Position numbers and translations under genes: made by a program | Notes under the pieces: generated by a model | Databases searched by the model: none | The model's input: the letters and a program-made list of their open reading frames with translations, nothing else | What the model was told of the DNA's origin: nothing | In this document: positions 1-14,586 of the stretch, piece after piece | Layout: every line of letters begins with the position of its first letter | Numbering within the stretch: the first letter of the stretch is position 1 | Origin: Siderastrea radians | Taxonomy: Eukaryota > Cnidaria > Anthozoa > Scleractinia > Rhizangiidae | Assembly: GCA_964017195.1 (NCBI GenBank) | Contig: OZ024896.1 | Location: 5,967,487 to 6,031,486, forward strand | Direction: 5' to 3' | DNA: 64,000 bases

Positions 1-1185
1 GCGGCCTCTTGGGCATTTCTTGGCCATTTTAGCCCATTTCATGCCAATATATACCCGGATTTTTGAAAACGGTACCGCTCGGTTGAGGTGTCGGAGCGGT
101 GTGTCGCGAGCACTTTTTTGTCGTTCAGAAACTATCTCCAAAGTAGGCAATATAAAAATTATGAGTGCCAGCAGTCCTTTTTTCTTCTCCCCTCTCTCCC
201 CTCCCTTCTCTTTTCTCTCCCGTGTGGTTTCTAGGCTCATGGGAGTCCAAAAAACCCTTTTTCGGTGTCGTTCCGGCCAAAATGGGCAAATCTTCAGGAG
301 CCACCTTTTCAAAAATCCAGGTAGATATTGCAAGCAATTGTTGTCAGATGGCCAAAAATGACCGAATTCTGGCTGATGAGCGGCCTCTTGAGCATTTCTT
401 GGCCATTTTAGCCCATTTCATGCCAATATATACCCGGATTTTTGAAAACGGTACCGCTCGGTTGAGGTGTCCGAGCGGTGTGTCGCGAGCACTTTTTTGT
501 CGTTCAGAAACTATCTCCAAAGTAGGCAATATAAAAATTATGAGTGCCAGCAGTCCTTTTTTCTTCTCCCCTCTCTCCCCTCCCTGCTCTTTTCTCTCCC
601 GTGTGGTTTCTAGGCTCATGGGAGTCCAAAAAACCCTTTTTCGGTGTCGTTCCGGCCAAAATGGGCAAATCTTCAGGAGCCACCTTTTCAAAAATCCAGG
701 TAGATATTGCAAGCAATTGTTGTCAGATGGCCAAAAATGACCGAATTCTGGCTGATGAGCGGCCTCTTGAGCATTTCTTGGCCATTTTAGCCCATTTCAT
801 GCCAATATATACCCGGATTTTTGAAAACGGTACCGCTCGGTTGAGGTGTCCGAGCGGTGTGTCGCGAGCACTTTTTTGTCGTTCAGAAACTATCTCCAAA
901 GTAGGCAATATAAAAATTATGAGTGCCAGCAGTCCTTTTTTCTTCTCCCCTCTCTCCCCTCCCTTCTCTTTTCTCTCCCGTGTGGTTTCTAGGCTCCTGG
1001 GAGTCCAAAAAACCCTTTTTCGGTGTCGTTCTGGCCAAAATGGGCAAATCTTCAGGAGCCACCTTTTCAAAAATCCAGGTAGATATTGCAAGCAATTGTT
1101 GTCAGATGGCCAAAAATGACCGAATTCTGGCTGATGAGCGGCCTCTTGAGCATTTCTTGGCCATTTTAGCCCATTTCATGCCAAT

Positions 1186-1290
1186 AATTATTGCAAGCAA
1201 TTGTTGTCAGATGGCCAAAAATGACCGAATTCTGGCTGATGAGCGGCCTCTTGGGCATTTCTTGGCCATTTTAGCCCATTTCATGCCAAT
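1186..1290 (+). repeat. 105-bp deleted satellite monomer (copy 1)
   Basis: A short unit that keeps the segment from ttgcaagcaattg to catgccaat and lacks the other 274 bp of the monomer, including the pyrimidine tract and the inverted repeat. The junction reads ccaataattattgc. The same junction occurs at about 2806, 7075, 7559, 14482, 15726, 17724 and 26159. Confidence 0.9.
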
Positions 1291-2599
1291 ATATACCCGG
1301 ATTTTTGAAAACGGTACCGCTCGGTTGAGGTGTCGGAGCGGTGTGTCGCGAGCACTTTTTTGTCGTTCAGAAACTATCTCCAAAGTAGGCAATATAAAAA
1401 TTATGAGTGCCAGCAGTCCTTTTTTCTTCTCCCCTCTCTCCCCTCCCTTCTCTTTTCTCTCCCGTGTGGTTTCTAGGCTCATGGGAGTCCAAAAAACCCT
1501 TTTTCGGTGTCGTTCCGGCCAAAATGGGCAAATCTTCAGGAGCCACCTTTTCAAAAATCCAGGTAGATATTGCAAGCAATTGTTGTCAGATGGCCAAAAA
1601 TGACCGAATTCTGGCTGATGAGCGGCCTCTTGAGCATTTCTTGGCCATTTTAGCCCATTTCATGCCAATATATACCCGGATTTTTGAAAACGGTACCGCT
1701 CGGTTGAGGTGTCCGAGCGGTGTGTCGCGAGCACTTTTTTGTCGTTCAGAAACTATCTCCAAAGTAGGCAATATAAAAATTATGAGTGCCAGCAGTCCTT
1801 TTTTCTTCTCCCCTCTCTCCCCTCCCTTCTCTTTTCTCTCCCGTGTGGTTTCTAGGCTCATGGGAGTCCAAAAAATCTTTTTCGGTGTCGTTCCGGCCAA
1901 AATGGGCAAATCTTCAGGAGCCACCTTTTCAAAAATCCAGGTAGATATTGCAAGCAATTGTTGTCAGATGGCCAAAAATGACCGAATTCTGGCTGATGAG
2001 CGGCCTCTTGGGCATTTCTTGGCCATTTTAGCCCATTTCATGCCAATATATACCCGGATTTTTGAAAACGGTACCGCTCGGTTGAGGTGTCCGAGCGGTG
2101 TGTCGCGAGCACTTTTTTGTCGTTCAGAAACTATCTCCAAAGTAGGCAATATAAAAATTATGAGTGCCAGCAGTCCTTTTTTCTTCTCCCCTCTCTCCCC
2201 TCCCTTCTCTTTTCTCTCCCGTGTGGTTTCTAGGCTCCTGGGAGTCCAAAAAACCCTTTTTCGGTGTCGTTCTGGCCAAAATGGGCAAATCTTCAGGAGC
2301 CACCTTTTCAAAAATCCAGGTAGATATTGCAAGCAATTGTTGTCAGATGGCCAAAAATGACCGAATTCTGGCTGATGAGCGGCCTCTTGAGCATTTCTTG
2401 GCCATTTTAGCCCATTTCATGCCAATATATACCCGGATTTTTGAAAACGGTACCGCTCGGTTGAGGTGTCCGAGCGGTGTGTCGCGAGCACTTTTTTGTC
2501 GTTCAGAAACTATCTCCAAAGTAGGCAATATAAAAATTATGAGTGCCAGCAGTCCTTTTTTCTTCTCCCCTCTCTCCCCTCCCTTCTCTTTTCTCTCCC

Positions 2600-5500
2600 G
2601 TGTGGTTTCTAGGCTCATGGGAGTCCAAAAAACCCTTTTTCGGTGTCGTTCCGGCCAAAATGGGCAAATCTTCAGGAGCCACCTTTTCAAAAATCCAGGT
2701 AGATATTGCAAGCAATTGTTGTCAGATGGCCAAAAATGACCGAATTCTGGCTGATGAGCGGCCTCTTGAGCATTTCTTGGCCATTTTAGCCCATTTCATG
2801 CCAATAATTATTGCAAGCAATTGTTGTCAGATGGCCAAAAATGACCGAATTCTGGCTGATGAGCGGCCTCTTGGGCATTTCTTGGCCATTTTAGGCCATT
2901 TCATGCCAATATATACCCGGATTTTTGAAAACGGTACCGCTCGGTTGAGGTGTCGGAGCGGTGTGTCGCGAGCACTTTTTTGTCGTTCAGAAACTATCTC
3001 CAAAGTAGGCAATATAAAAATTATGAGTGCCAGCAGTCCTTTTTTCTTCTCCCCTCTCTCCCCTCCCTTCTCTTTTCTCTCCCGTGTGGTTTCTAGGCTC
3101 ATGGGAGTCCAAAAAACCCTTTTTCGGTGTCGTTCCGGCCAAAATGGGCAAATCTTCAGGAGCCACCTTTTCAAAAATCCAGGTAGATATTGCAAGCAAT
3201 TGTTGTCAGATGGCCAAAAATGACCGAATTCTGGCTGATGAGCGGCCTCTTGAGCATTTCTTGGCCATTTTAGCCCATTTCATGCCAATATATACCCGGA
3301 TTTTTGAAAACGGTACCGCTCGGTTGAGGTGTCCGAGCGGTGTGTCGCGAGCACTTTTTTGTCGTTCAGAAACTATCTCCAAAGTAGGCAATATAAAAAT
3401 TATGAGTGCCAGCAATCCTTTTTTCTTCTCCCCTCTCTCCCCTCCCTGCTCTTTTCTCTTCCGTGTGGTTTCTAGGCTCATGGGAGTCCAAAAAACCCTT
3501 TTTCGGTGTCGTTCCGGCCAAAATGGGCAAATCTTCAGGAGCCACCTTTTCAAAAATCCAGGTAGATATTGCAAGCAATTGTTGTCAGATGGCCAAAAAT
3601 GACCGAATTCTGGCTGATGAGCGGCCTCTTGAGCATTTCTTGGCCATTTTAGCCCATTTCATGCCAATATATACCCGGATTTTTGAAAACGGTACCGCTC
3701 GGTTGAGGTGTCCGAGCGGTGTGTCGCGAGCACTTTTTTGTCGTTCAGAAACTATCTCCAAAGTAGGCAATATAAAAATTATGAGTGCCAGCAGTCCTTT
3801 TTTCTTCTCCCCTCTCTCCCCTCCCTTCTCTTTTCTCTCCCGTGTGGTTTCTAGGCTCCTGGGAGTCCAAAAAACCCTTTTTCGGTGTCGTTCTGGCCAA
3901 AATGGGCAAATCTTCAGGAGCCACCTTTTCAAAAATCCAGGTAGATATTGCAAGCAATTGTTGTCAGATGGCCAAAAATGACCGAATTCTGGCTGATGAG
4001 CGGCCTCTTGAGCATTTCTTGGCCATTTTAGCCCATTTCATGCCAATATATACCCGGATTTTTGAAAACGGTACCGCTCGGTTGAGGTGTCCGAGCGGTG
4101 TGTCGCGAGCACTTTTTTGTCGTTCAGAAACTATCTCCAAAGTAGGCAATATAAAAATTATGAGTGCCAGCAGTCCTTTTTTCTTCTCCCCTCTCTCCCC
4201 TCCCTTCTCTTTTCTCTCCCGTGTGGTTTCTAGGCTCATGGGAGTCCAAAAAATCTTTTTCGGTGTCGTTCCGGCCAAAATGGGCAAATCTTCAGGAGCC
4301 ACCTTTTCAAAAATCCAGGTAGATATTGCAAGCAATTGTTGTCAGATGGCCAAAAATGACCGAATTCTGGCTGATGAGCGGCCTCTTGGGCATTTCTTGG
4401 CCATTTTAGCCCATTTCATGCCAATATATACCCGGATTTTTGAAAACGGTACCGCTCGGTTGAGGTGTCGGAGCGGTGTGTCGCGAGCACTTTTTTGTCG
4501 TTCAGAAACTATCTCCAAAGTAGGCAATATAAAAATTATGAGTGCCAGCAGTCCTTTTTTCTTCTCCCCTCTCTCCCCTCCCTGCTCTTTTCTCTCCCGT
4601 GTGGTTTCTAGGCTCATGGGAGTCCAAAAAACCCTTTTTCGGTGTCGTTCCGGCCAAAATGGGCAAATCTTCAGGAGCCACCTTTTCAAAAATCCAGGTA
4701 GATATTGCAAGCAATTGTTGTCAGATGGCCAAAAATGACCGAATTCTGGCTGATGAGCGGCCTCTTGAGCATTTCTTGGCCATTTTAGCCCATTTCATGC
4801 CAATATATACCCGGATTTTTGAAAACGGTACCGCTCGGTTGAGGTGTCCGAGCGGTGTGTCGCGAGCACTTTTTTGTCGTTCAGAAACTATCTCCAAAGT
4901 AGGCAATATAAAAATTATGAGTGCCAGCAGTCCTTTTTTCTTCTCCCCTCTCTCCCCTCCCTGCTCTTTTCTCTCCCGTGTGGTTTCTAGGCTCATGGGA
5001 GTCCAAAAAACCCTTTTTCGGTGTCGTTCCGGCCAAAATGGGCAAATCTTCAGGAGCCACCTTTTCAAAAATCCAGGTAGATATTGCAAGCAATTGTTGT
5101 CAGATGGCCAAAAATGACCGAATTCTGGCTGATGAGCGGCCTCTTGAGCATTTCTTGGCCATTATAGCCCATTTCATGCCAATATATACCCGGATTTTTG
5201 AAAACGGTACCGCTCGGTTGAGGTGTCCGAGCGGTGTGTCGCGAGCACTTTTTTGTCGTTCAGAAACTATCTCCAAAGTAGGCAATATAAAAATTATGAG
5301 TGCCAGCAGTCCTTTTTTCTTCTCCCCTCTCTCCCCTCCCTTCTCTTTTCTCTCCCGTGTGGTTTCTAGGCTCCTGGGAGTCCAAAAAACCCTTTTTCGG
5401 TGTCGTTCTGGCCAAAATGGGCAAATCTTCAGGAGCCACCTTTTCAAAAATCCAGGTAGATATTGCAAGCAATTGTTGTCAGATGGCCAAAAATGACCGA

Positions 5501-6850
5501 ATTCTGGCTGATGAGCGGCCTCTTGAGCATTTCTTGGCCATTTTAGCCCATTTCATGCCAATATATACCCGGATTTTTGAAAACGGTACCGCTCGGTTGA
5601 GGTGTCCGAGCGGTGTGTCGCGAGCACTTTTTTGTCGTTCAGAAACTATCTCCAAAGTAGGCAATATAAAAATTATGAGTGCCAGCAGTCCTTTTTTCTT
5701 CTCCCCTCTCTCCCCTCCCTTCTCTTTTCTCTCCCGTGTGGTTTCTAGGCTCCTGGGAGTCCAAAAAACCCTTTTTCGGTGTCGTTCTGGCCAAAATGGG
5801 CAAATCTTCAGGAGCCACCTTTTCAAAAATCCAGGTAGATATTGCAAGCAATTGTTGTCAGATGGCCAAAAATGACCGAATTCTGGCTGATGAGCGGTCT
5901 CTTGAGCATTTCTTGGCCATTTTAGCCCATTTCATGCCAATATATACCCGGATTTTTGAAAACGGTACCGCTCGGTTGAGGTGTCCGAGCGGTGTGTCGC
6001 GAGCACTTTTTTGTCGTTCAGAAACTATCTCCAAAGTAGGCAATATAAAAATTATGAGTGCCAGCAGTCCTTTTTTCTTCTCCCCTCTCTCCCCTCCCTT
6101 CTCTTTTCTCTCCCGTGTGGTTTCTAGGCTCATGGGAGTCCAAAAAATCTTTTTCGGTGTCGTTCCGGCCAAAATGGGCAAATCTTCAGGAGCCACCTTT
6201 TCAAAAATCCAGGTAGATATTGCAAGCAATTGTTGTCAGATGGCCAAAAATGACCGAATTCTGGCTGATGAGCGGCCTCTTGGGCATTTCTTGGCCATTT
6301 TAGCCCATTTCATGCCAATATATACCCGGATTTTTGAAAACGGTACCGCTCGGTTGAGGTGTCGGAGCGGTGTGTCGCGAGCACTTTTTTGTCGTTCAGA
6401 AACTATCTCCAAAGTAGGCAATATAAAAATTATGAGTGCCAGCAGTCCTTTTTTCTTCTCCCCTCTCTCCCCTCCCTGCTCTTTTCTCTCCCGTGTGGTT
6501 TCTAGGCTCATGGGAGTCCAAAAAACCCTTTTTCGGTGTCGTTCCGGCCAAAATGGGCAAATCTTCAGGAGCCACCTTTTCAAAAATCCAGGTAGATATT
6601 GCAAGCAATTGTTGTCAGATGGCCAAAAATGACCGAATTCTGGCTGATGAGCGGCCTCTTGAGCATTTCTTGGCCATTTTAGCCCATTTCATGCCAATAT
6701 ATACCCGGATTTTTGAAAACGGTACCGCTCGGTTGAGGTGTCCGAGCGGTGTGTCGCGAGCACTTTTTTGTCGTTCAGAAACTATCTCCAAAGTAGGCAA
6801 TATAAAAATTATGAGTGCCAGCAGTCCTTTTTTCTTCTCCCCTCTCTCCC
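2600..6850 (+). repeat. Duplicated satellite block, best-marked part (copy A)
   Basis: The order of monomer variants here matches that at about 17.5-21.8 kb for roughly eleven monomers at a constant offset of 14,918 bp. Shared markers are a 105-bp deleted unit, the rare ttaggccatttc change, the rare agcaatcctt change, and the same succession of gctctttt/tctctttt, ctcctggg/ctcatggg and 378/379-bp alleles. Copy A also has private changes such as ctcttccgtg and ccattatagc. The relation extends left to about position 165 at an offset of 14,540 bp, with one monomer gained or lost. Confidence 0.8.
2806..2910 (+). repeat. 105-bp deleted satellite monomer (copy 2)
   Basis: Same ccaataattattgc junction. 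The following monomer carries the rare ttaggccatttc variant, shared only with the copy near 17.8 kb, which links the two as duplicates. Confidence 0.88.
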
Positions 6851-7074
6851 CTCCCTTCTCTTTTCTCTCCCGTGTGGTTTCTAGGCTCCTGGGAGTCCAA
6901 AAAACCCTTTTTCGGTGTCGTTCTGGCCAAAATGGGCAAATCTTCAGGAGCCACCTTTTCAAAAATCCAGGTAGATATTGCAAGCAATTGTTGTCAGATG
7001 GCCACAAATGACCGAATTCTGGCTGATGAGCGGCCTCTTGAGCATTTCTTGGCCATTTTAGCCCATTTCATGCC

Positions 7075-7179
7075 AATAATTATTGCAAGCAATTGTTGTC
7101 AGATGGCCAAAAATGACCGAATTCTGGCTGATGAGCGGCCTCTTGGGCATTTCTTGGCCATTTTAGCCCATTTCATGCC
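7075..7179 (+). repeat. 105-bp deleted satellite monomer (copy 3)
   Basis: Same deletion junction. It is followed one full monomer later by another short unit, so two deleted units lie 484 bp apart. Confidence 0.88.
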
Positions 7180-7558
7180 AATATATACCCGGATTTTTGA
7201 AAACGGTACCGCTCGGTTGAGGTGTCGGAGCGGTGTGTCGCGAGCACTTTTTTGTCGTTCAGAAACTATCTCCAAAGTAGGCAATATAAAAATTATGAGT
7301 GCCAGCAGTCCTTTTTTCTTCTCCCCTCTCTCCCCTCCCTTCTCTTTTCTCTCCCGTGTGGTTTCTAGGCTCATGGGAGTCCAAAAAACCCTTTTTCGGT
7401 GTCGTTCCGGCCAAAATGGGCAAATCTTCAGGAGCCACCTTTTCAAAAATCCAGGTAGATATTGCAAGCAATTGTTGTCAGATGGCCAAAAATGACCGAA
7501 TTCTGGCTGATGAGCGGCCTCTTGAGCATTTCTTGGCCATTTTAGCCCATTTCATGCC

Positions 7559-7663
7559 AATAATTATTGCAAGCAATTGTTGTCAGATGGCCAAAAATGA
7601 CCGAATTCTGGCTGATGAGCGGCCTCTTGAGCATTTCTTGGCCATTTTAGCCCATTTCATGCC
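7559..7663 (+). repeat. 105-bp deleted satellite monomer (copy 4)
   Basis: Same junction, but this unit carries the cttgagcatt allele rather than cttgggcatt. The copy near 26.16 kb has the same allele. Confidence 0.88.
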
Positions 7664-10600
7664 AATATATACCCGGATTTTTGAAAACGGTACCGCTCGG
7701 TTGAGGTGTCCGAGCGGTGTGTCGCGAGCACTTTTTTGTCGTTCAGAAACTATCTCCAAAGTAGGCAATATAAAAATTATGAGTGCCAGCAGTCCTTTTT
7801 TCTTCTCCCCTCTCTCCCCTCCCTTCTCTTTTCTCTCCCGTGTGGTTTCTAGGCTCATGGGAGTCCAAAAAACCCTTTTTCGGTGTCGTTCCGGCCAAAA
7901 TGGGCAAATCTTCAGGAGCCACCTTTTCAAAAATCCAGGTAGATATTGCAAGCAATTGTTGTCAGATGGCCAAAAATGACCGAATTCTGGCTGATGAGCG
8001 GCCTCTTGAGCATTTCTTGGCCATTTTAGCCCATTTCATGCCAATATATACCCGGATTTTTGAAAACGGTACCGCTCGGTTGAGGTGTCCGAGCGGTGTG
8101 TCGCGAGCACTTTTTTGTCGTTCAGAAACTATCTCCAAAGTAGGCAATATAAAAATTATGAGTGCCAGCAGTCCTTTTTTCTTCTCCCCTCTCTCCCCTC
8201 CCTTCTCTTTTCTCTCCCGTGTGGTTTCTAGGCTCATGGGAGTCCAAAAAATCTTTTTCGGTGTCGTTCCGGCCAAAATGGGCAAATCTTCAGGAGCCAC
8301 CTTTTCAAAAATCCAGGTAGATATTGCAAGCAATTGTTGTCAGATGGCCAAAAATGACCGAATTCTGGCTGATGAGCGGCCTCTTGGGCATTTCTTGGCC
8401 ATTTTAGCCCATTTCATGCCAATATATACCCGGATTTTTGAAAACGGTACCGCTCGGTTGAGGTGTCGGAGCGGTGTGTCGCGAGCACTTTTTTGTCGTT
8501 CAGAAACTATCTCCAAAGTAGGCAATATAAAAATTATGAGTGCCAGCAGTCCTTTTTTCTTCTCCCCTCTCTCCCCTCCCTTCTCTTTTCTCTCCCGTGT
8601 GGTTTCTAGGCTCATGGGAGTCCAAAAAACCCTTTTTCGGTGTCGTTCCGGCCAAAATGGGCAAATCTTCAGGAGCCACCTTTTCAAAAATCCAGGTAGA
8701 TATTGCAAGCAATTGTTGTCAGATGGCCAAAAATGACCGAATTCTGGCTGATGAGCGGCCTCTTGAGCATTTCTTGGCCATTTTAGCCCATTTCATGCCA
8801 ATATATACCCGGATTTTTGAAAACGGTACCGCTCGGTTGAGGTGTCGGAGCGGTGTGTCGCGAGCACTTTTTTGTCGTTCAGAAACTATCTCCAAAGTAG
8901 GCAATATAAAAATTATGAGTGCCAGCAGTCCTTTTTTCTTCTCCCCTCTCTCCCCTCCCTTCTCTTTTCTCTCCCGTGTGGTTTCTAGGCTCATGGGAGT
9001 CCAAAAAACCCTTTTTCGGTGTCGTTCCGGCCAAAATGGGCAAATCTTCAGGAGCCACCTTTTCAAAAATCCAGGTAGATATTGCAAGCAATTGTTGTCA
9101 GATGGCCAAAAATGACCGAATTCTGGCTGATGAGCGGCCTCTTGAGCATTTCTTGGCCATTTTAGCCCATTTCATGCCAATATATACCCGGATTTTTGAA
9201 AACGGTACCGCTCGGTTGAGGTGTCCGAGCGGTGTGTCGCGAGCACTTTTTTGTCGTTCAGAAACTATCTCCAAAGTAGGCAATATAAAAATTATGAGTG
9301 CCAGCAGTCCTTTTTTCTTCTCCCCTCTCTCCCCTCCCTTCTCTTTTCTCTCCCGTGTGGTTTCTAGGCTCATGGGAGTCCAAAAAATCTTTTTCGGTGT
9401 CGTTCCGGCCAAAATGGGCAAATCTTCAGGAGCCACCTTTTCAAAAATCCAGGTAGATATTGCAAGCAATTGTTGTCAGATGGCCAAAAATGACCGAATT
9501 CTGGCTGATGAGCGGCCTCTTGGGCATTTCTTGGCCATTTTAGCCCATTTCATGCCAATATATACCCGGATTTTTGAAAACGGTACCGCTCGGTTGAGGT
9601 GTCGGAGCGGTGTGTCGCGAGCACTTTTTTGTCGTTCAGAAACTATCTCCAAAGTAGGCAATATAAAAATTATGAGTGCCAGCAGTCCTTTTTTCTTCTC
9701 CCCTCTCTCCCCTCCCTTCTCTTTTCTCTCCCGTGTGGTTTCTAGGCTCATGGGAGTCCAAAAAACCCTTTTTCGGTGTCGTTCCGGCCAAAATGGGCAA
9801 ATCTTCAGGAGCCACCTTTTCAAAAATCCAGGTAGATATTGCAAGCAATTGTTGTCAGATGGCCAAAAATGACCGAATTCTGGCTGATGAGCGGCCTCTT
9901 GAGCATTTCTTGGCCATTTTAGCCCATTTCATGCCAATATATACCCGGATTTTTGAAAACGGTACCGCTCGGTTGAGGTGTCCGAGCGGTGTGTCGCGAG
10001 CATTTTTTTGTCGTTCAGAAACTATCTCCAAAGTAGGCAATATAAAAATTATGAGTGCCAGCAGTCCTTTTTTCTTCTCCCCTCTCTCCCCTCCCTTCTC
10101 TTTTCTCTCCCGTGTGGTTTCTAGGCTCATGGGAGTCCAAAAAACCCTTTTTCGGTGTCGTTCCGGCCAAAATGGGCAAATCTTCAGGAGCCACCTTTTC
10201 AAAAATCCAGGTAGATATTGCAAGCAATTGTTGTCAGATGGCCAAAAATGACCGAATTCTGGCTGATGAGCGGCCTCTTGGGCATTTCTTGGCCATTTTA
10301 GCCCATTTCATGCCAATATATACCCGGATTTTTGAAAACGGTACCGCTCGGTTGAGGTGTCGGAGCGGTGTGTCGCGAGCACTTTTTTGTCGTTCAGAAA
10401 CTATCTCCAAAGTAGGCAATATAAAAATTATGAGTGCCAGCAGTCCTTTTTTCTTCTCCCCTCTCTCCCCTCCCTTCTCTTTTCTCTCCCGTGTGGTTTC
10501 TAGGCTCATGGGAGTCCAAAAAACCCTTTTTCGGTGTCGTTCCGGCCAAAATGGGCAAATCTTCAGGAGCCACCTTTTCAAAAATCCAGGTAGATATTGC

Positions 10601-13600
10601 AAGCAATTGTTGTCAGATGGCCAAAAATGACCGAATTCTGGCTGATGAGCGGCCTCTTGAGCATTTCTTGGCCATTTTAGCCCATTTCATGCCAATATAT
10701 ACCCGGATTTTTGAAAACGGTACCGCTCGGTTGAGGTGTCCGAGCGGTGTGTCGCGAGCATTTTTTTGTCGTTCAGAAACTATCTCCAAAGTAGGCAATA
10801 TAAAAATTATGAGTGCCAGCAGTCCTTTTTTCTTCTCCCCTCTCTCCCCTCCCTTCTCTTTTCTCTCCCGTGTGGTTTCTAGGCTCATGGGAGTCCAAAA
10901 AACCCTTTTTCGGTGTCGTTCCGGCCAAAATGGGCAAATCTTCAGGAGCCACCTTTTCAAAAATCCAGGTAGATATTGCAAGCAATTGTTGTCAGATGGC
11001 CAAAAATGACCGAATTCTGGCTGATGAGCGGCCTCTTGGGCATTTCTTGGCCATTTTAGCCCATTTCATGCCAATATATACCCGGATTTTTGAAAACGGT
11101 ACCGCTCGGTTGAGGTGTCCGAGCGGTGTGTCGCGAGCACTTTTTTGTCGTTCAGAAACTATCTCCAAAGTAGGCAATATAAAAATTATGAGTGCCAGCA
11201 GTCCTTTTTTCTTCTCCCCTCTCTCCCCTCCCTTCTCTTTTCTCTCCCGTGTGGTTTCTAGGCTCATGGGAGTCCAAAAAATCTTTTTCGGTGTCGTTCC
11301 GGCCAAAATGGGCAAATCTTCAGGAGCCACCTTTTCAAAAATCCAGGTAGATATTGCAAGCAATTGTTGTCAGATGGCCAAAAATGACCGAATTCTGGCT
11401 GATGAGCGGCCTCTTGGGCATTTCTTGGCCATTTTAGCCCATTTCATGCCAATATATACCCGGATTTTTGAAAACGGTACCGCTCGGTTGAGGTGTCGGA
11501 GCGGTGTGTCGCGAGCACTTTTTTGTCGTTCAGAAACTATCTCCAAAGTAGGCAATATAAAAATTATGAGTGCCAGCAGTCCTTTTTTCTTCTCCCCTCT
11601 CTCCCCTCCCTTCTCTTTTCTCTCCCGTGTGGTTTCTAGGCTCATGGGAGTCCAAAAAACCCTTTTTCGGTGTCGTTCCGGCCAAAATGGGCAAATCTTC
11701 AGGAGCCACCTTTTCAAAAATCCAGGTAGATATTGCAAGCAATTGTTGTCAGATGGCCAAAAATGACCGAATTCTGGCTGATGAGCGGCCTCTTGAGCAT
11801 TTCTTGGCCATTTTAGCCCATTTCATGCCAATATATACCCGGATTTTTGAAAACGGTACCGCTCGGTTGAGGTGTCCGAGCGGTGTGTCGCGAGCATTTT
11901 TTTGTCGTTCAGAAACTATCTCCAAAGTAGGCAATATAAAAATTATGAGTGCCAGCAGTCCTTTTTTCTTCTCCCCTCTCTCCCCTCCCTTCTCTTTTCT
12001 CTCCCGTGTGGTTTCTAGGCTCATGGGAGTCCAAAAAACCCTTTTTCGGTGTCGTTCCGGCCAAAATGGGCAAATCTTCAGGAGCCACCTTTTCAAAAAT
12101 CCAGGTAGATATTGCAAGCAATTGTTGTCAGATGGCCAAAAATGACCGAATTCTGGCTGATGAGCGGCCTCTTGGGCATTTCTTGGCCATTTTAGCCCAT
12201 TTCATGCCAATATATACCCGGATTTTTGAAAACGGTACCGCTCGGTTGAGGTGTCCGAGCGGTGTGTCGCGAGCACTTTTTTGTCGTTCAGAAACTATCT
12301 CCAAAGTAGGCAATATAAAAATTATGAGTGCCAGCAGTCCTTTTTTCTTCTCCCCTCTCTCCCCTCCCTTCTCTTTTCTCTCCCGTGTGGTTTCTAGGCT
12401 CATGGGAGTCCAAAAAACCCTTTTTCGGTGTCGTTCCGGCCAAAATGGGCAAATCTTCAGGAGCCACCTTTTCAAAAATCCAGGTAGATATTGCAAGCAA
12501 TTGTTGTCAGATGGCCAAAAATGACCGAATTCTGGCTGATGAGCGGCCTCTTGGGCATTTCTTGGCCATTTTAGCCCATTTCATGCCAATATATACCCGG
12601 ATTTTTGAAAACGGTACCGCTCGGTTGAGGTGTCGGAGCGGTGTGTCGCGAGCACTTTTTTGTCGTTCAGAAACTATCTCCAAAGTAGGCAATATAAAAA
12701 TTATGAGTGCCAGCAGTCCTTTTTTCTTCTCCCCTCTCTCCCCTCCCTTCTCTTTTCTCTCCCGTGTGGTTTCTAGGCTCATGGGAGTCCAAAAAACCCT
12801 TTTTCGGTGTCGTTCCGGCCAAAATGGGCAAATCTTCAGGAGCCACCTTTTCAAAAATCCAGGTAGATATTGCAAGCAATTGTTGTCAGATGGCCAAAAA
12901 TGACCGAATTCTGGCTGATGAGCGGCCTCTTGAGCATTTCTTGGCCATTTTAGCCCATTTCATGCCAATATATACCCGGATTTTTGAAAACGGTACCGCT
13001 CGGTTGAGGTGTCCGAGCGGTGTGTCGCGAGCACTTTTTTGTCGTTCAGAAACTATCTCCAAAGTAGGCAATATAAAAATTATGAGTGCCAGCAGTCCTT
13101 TTTTCTTCTCCCCTCTCTCCCCTCCCTTCTCTTTTCTCTCCCGTGTGGTTTCTAGGCTCATGGGAGTCCAAAAAATCTTTTTCGGTGTCGTTCCGGCCAA
13201 AATGGGCAAATCTTCAGGAGCCACCTTTTCAAAAATCCAGGTAGATATTGCAAGCAATTGTTGTCAGATGGCCAAAAATGACCGAATTCTGGCTGATGAG
13301 CGGCCTCTTGGGCATTTCTTGGCCATTTTAGCCCATTTCATGCCAATATATACCCGGATTTTTGAAAACGGTACCGCTCGGTTGAGGTGTCGGAGCGGTG
13401 TGTCGCGAGCACTTTTTTGTCGTTCAGAAACTATCTCCAAAGTAGGCAATATAAAAATTATGAGTGCCAGCAGTCCTTTTTTCTTCTCCCCTCTCTCCCC
13501 TCCCTTCTCTTTTCTCTCCCGTGTGGTTTCTAGGCTCCTGGGAGTCCAAAAAACCCTTTTTCGGTGTCGTTCTGGCCAAAATGGGCAAATCTTCAGGAGC

Positions 13601-14481
13601 CACCTTTTCAAAAATCCAGGTAGATATTGCAAGCAATTGTTGTCAGATGGCCAAAAATGACCGAATTCTGGCTGATGAGCGGCCTCTTGAGCATTTCTTG
13701 GCCATTTTAGCCCATTTCATGCCAATATATACCCGGATTTTTGAAAACGGTACCGCTCGGTTGAGGTGTCCGAGCGGTGTGTCGCGAGCACTTTTTTGTC
13801 GTTCAGAAACTATCTCCAAAGTAGGCAATATAAAAATTATGAGTGCCAGCAGTCCTTTTTTCTTCTCCCCTCTCTCCCCTCCCTTCTCTTTTCTCTCCCG
13901 TGTGGTTTCTAGGCTCATGGGAGTCCAAAAAATCTTTTTCGGTGTCGTTCCGGCCAAAATGGGCAAATCTTCAGGAGCCACCTTTTCAAAAATCCAGGTA
14001 GATATTGCAAGCAATTGTTGTCAGATGGCCAAAAATGACCGAATTCTGGCTGATGAGCGGCCTCTTGGGCATTTCTTGGCCATTTTAGCCCATTTCATGC
14101 CAATATATACCCGGATTTTTGAAAACGGTACCGCTCGGTTGAGGTGTCGGAGCGGTGTGTCGCGAGCACTTTTTTGTCGTTCAGAAACTATCTCCAAAGT
14201 AGGCAATATAAAAATTATGAGTGCCAGCAGTCCTTTTTTCTTCTCCCCTCTCTCCCCTCCCTGCTCTTTTCTCTCCCGTGTGGTTTCTAGGCTCATGGGA
14301 GTCCAAAAAACCCTTTTTCGGTGTCGTTCCGGCCAAAATGGGCAAATCTTCAGGAGCCACCTTTTCAAAAATCCAGGTAGATATTGCAAGCAATTGTTGT
14401 CAGATGGCCAAAAATGACCGAATTCTGGCTGATGAGCGGCCTCTTGAGCATTTCTTGGCCATTTTAGCCCATTTCATGTCA

Positions 14482-14586
14482 ATAATTATTGCAAGCAATT
14501 GTTGTCAGATGGCCAAAAATGACCGAATTCTGGCTGATGAGCGGCCTCTTGGGCATTTCTTGGCCATTTTAGCCCATTTCATGCCA
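14482..14586 (+). repeat. 105-bp deleted satellite monomer (copy 5)
   Basis: Same junction, with a private change in the preceding bases (catgtcaataattatt instead of catgccaataattatt). Confidence 0.88.
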